Positions 62,956-64,000 of a stretch of 64,000 nt of DNA are shown one piece after another. A program made the position numbers and the translations under genes. The notes beneath the pieces are model-generated. The model was not told the DNA's origin. It saw only the letters and a program-made list of their open reading frames with translations, and made no database searches. Every line of letters begins with the position of its first letter. The first letter of the stretch is position 1. The stretch is from the NCBI GenBank assembly GCA_905183005.1, contig CAJJDO010000113.1, forward strand, positions 311,364-375,363, in the 5' to 3' direction. Origin of the DNA: Paramecium pentaurelia (lineage: Eukaryota; Ciliophora; Oligohymenophorea; Peniculida; Parameciidae).

Positions 62956-64000
62956 AAGCAAAATAAGCCTATTTCGATAACTGACGTTAATTTCTATTAT
63001 TTACTAACTGTGTTGTCAACCAAAAAGTAATTAAATATCATTTTTATATAATAAATTAGAAAATATTTTTTTTAATTAATTAAACTAAGAGGACTAGAAA
63101 AATAGATATCAATTCAGAGGTTTGGATGAGTAATTTTAAATTAATAACAAAAAAATTAAAAAATTTCATGGAATACTGATTTACTTCGAAAAAAACCTTC
63201 TTGCTTATTTTTCCTGAAGAACATATTTATTCAAATAATATATTCAAATATAGAATAAATTATAAGATTTACACGAGGCCTAACCTTAACCTTACTTCAT
63301 TTGGAGAAGATGAGAAAACCTTTTTATCAGTTAGAAGTATAATACCAGACTAATTTTAGGAACTTTAGTTTGACAAAAGTTGCTGCATTTAAGAAATAAA
63401 GAATAAGAAATAATTTTTGGGATATTAAATTATTTTTATACTATAACTCTAAATCATGAATTTAAGCTAAGTTTTTTTTATTTAGGACTTAAAATTATTT
63501 ATCATCCTTAATTATTAAAGTCAATGAAAAATGAACAGCATTATTGAAAAAAATTGATGAATCATAAAACTATATATTATATATTTCCTGCTTTTTATAT
63601 CTGTTTTTATATACATAATTATCCAATTAATCTAATATTGAACCATTTAATTCCTTTATTGACATTAAAAACTAAAGTATTTTCACTATCAACTAACAAT
63701 TTTGTAAATATAACAATTATTGATACCTTTTTCTTCTACTTCAATTTGTTCAATAGATTTTCTTAAAATTAATTAATATAAATTAATTTTAAGACTATTC
63801 CCACTTCTAAATAAATTTTAAAAGAATGTTGTTTTAAATTAGTTTTCTTTCAGTAATTCTATCACTCTTTATTTTGATCTCTTCATTGTGCTTACCGTTA
63901 TTTGTTTAGATTATTAATTTAATTTAGTATCATTTATAATTAAATCTCTATAAATATTAATAGGTAACAGTTTTTATGACTTCTCCATAATTATTCCCTA

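Larger units (their letters stand above)
61536..64000. other. Right-end gene-poor stretch
   Basis: About 2.46 kb, very AT-rich. I found no conserved protein on either strand. It contains two AT-rich inverted repeats (62554-62625 and 62919-62955) and one unconvincing 106-aa frame at 63557-63877. It does not end in a telomeric repeat. Confidence 0.5.

Noticed and set aside
63557..63877. 106-aa open frame starting MNHKTIYYIFPAF
   Set aside because: Its length is within what chance gives when TGA is the only stop in AT-rich DNA. The composition is that of noncoding AT-rich sequence, and there is no motif.
1..64000. tRNA, rRNA or CRISPR arrays
   Set aside because: No cloverleaf with the conserved T-loop, no rRNA-like GC-richer block and no spaced direct-repeat array was found on reading. 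The only tandem arrays are the 20-bp minisatellite and coding repeats.

Overview
The window looks like an internal piece of a Paramecium somatic (macronuclear) chromosome. Three things support this. The DNA is extremely AT-rich. Long conserved proteins read through only if TAA and TAG mean glutamine and TGA is the sole stop. Genes are cut by very short introns of about 22-31 nt, mostly GTA...TAG with a minority ending AAG or CAG. For 16 of the spliced or intronless models the exon length after removing the proposed introns is an exact multiple of three, which is my main check on them. No telomere repeat is seen at either end.

Layout. 1-2395 (-): a coiled-coil protein with a long Q/E/R tail, cut by the left edge. 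3376-8634 (+): first giant cysteine-rich membrane protein. 8803-29509 is a dense block with gaps often of only 24-330 bp: a thioredoxin/glutathione reductase; a voltage-sensor-like adenylyl cyclase; two head-to-head 2-Cys peroxiredoxins; an OSCA/TMEM63-like channel; a small unknown protein; a cytosolic carboxypeptidase; a low-complexity unknown; an ITFG1/TIP protein; a TMEM181/Wntless-like 7TM protein; a WD40 protein; an NDUFAF3-like complex I assembly factor; and a sugar-transporter-type MFS protein. 29510-36198 is gene-poor, with several small hypothetical proteins, an HTH protein and a 20-bp minisatellite.

36199-50476 holds a duplicated two-gene cassette. Each copy is a giant cysteine-rich membrane protein followed by a WD-like protein (36199-40560 + 41097-42110, and 43474-48568 + 49407-50476). 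The second WD copy carries an apparent 1-nt frameshift. Further right are a possible jacalin-like protein, a decayed membrane-protein gene (53328-55856), and a decayed WD40 gene (about 56395-59245) that contains the only N in the window. A 928-bp sequence is repeated on both sides of that N, which looks like an unmerged contig overlap. A convergent, apparently functional seven-bladed WD40 paralogue lies at 59725-61535. The last 2.5 kb has no convincing gene.

Themes. Redox defence sits together (a disulfide reductase and two peroxiredoxins within about 6 kb). Cilium and signalling functions are represented by the cyclase and by the tubulin-deglutamylase-like carboxypeptidase. Large surface proteins expand by gene duplication and by internal 180-bp repeats. 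All function calls come from motif recognition; no database search was run.
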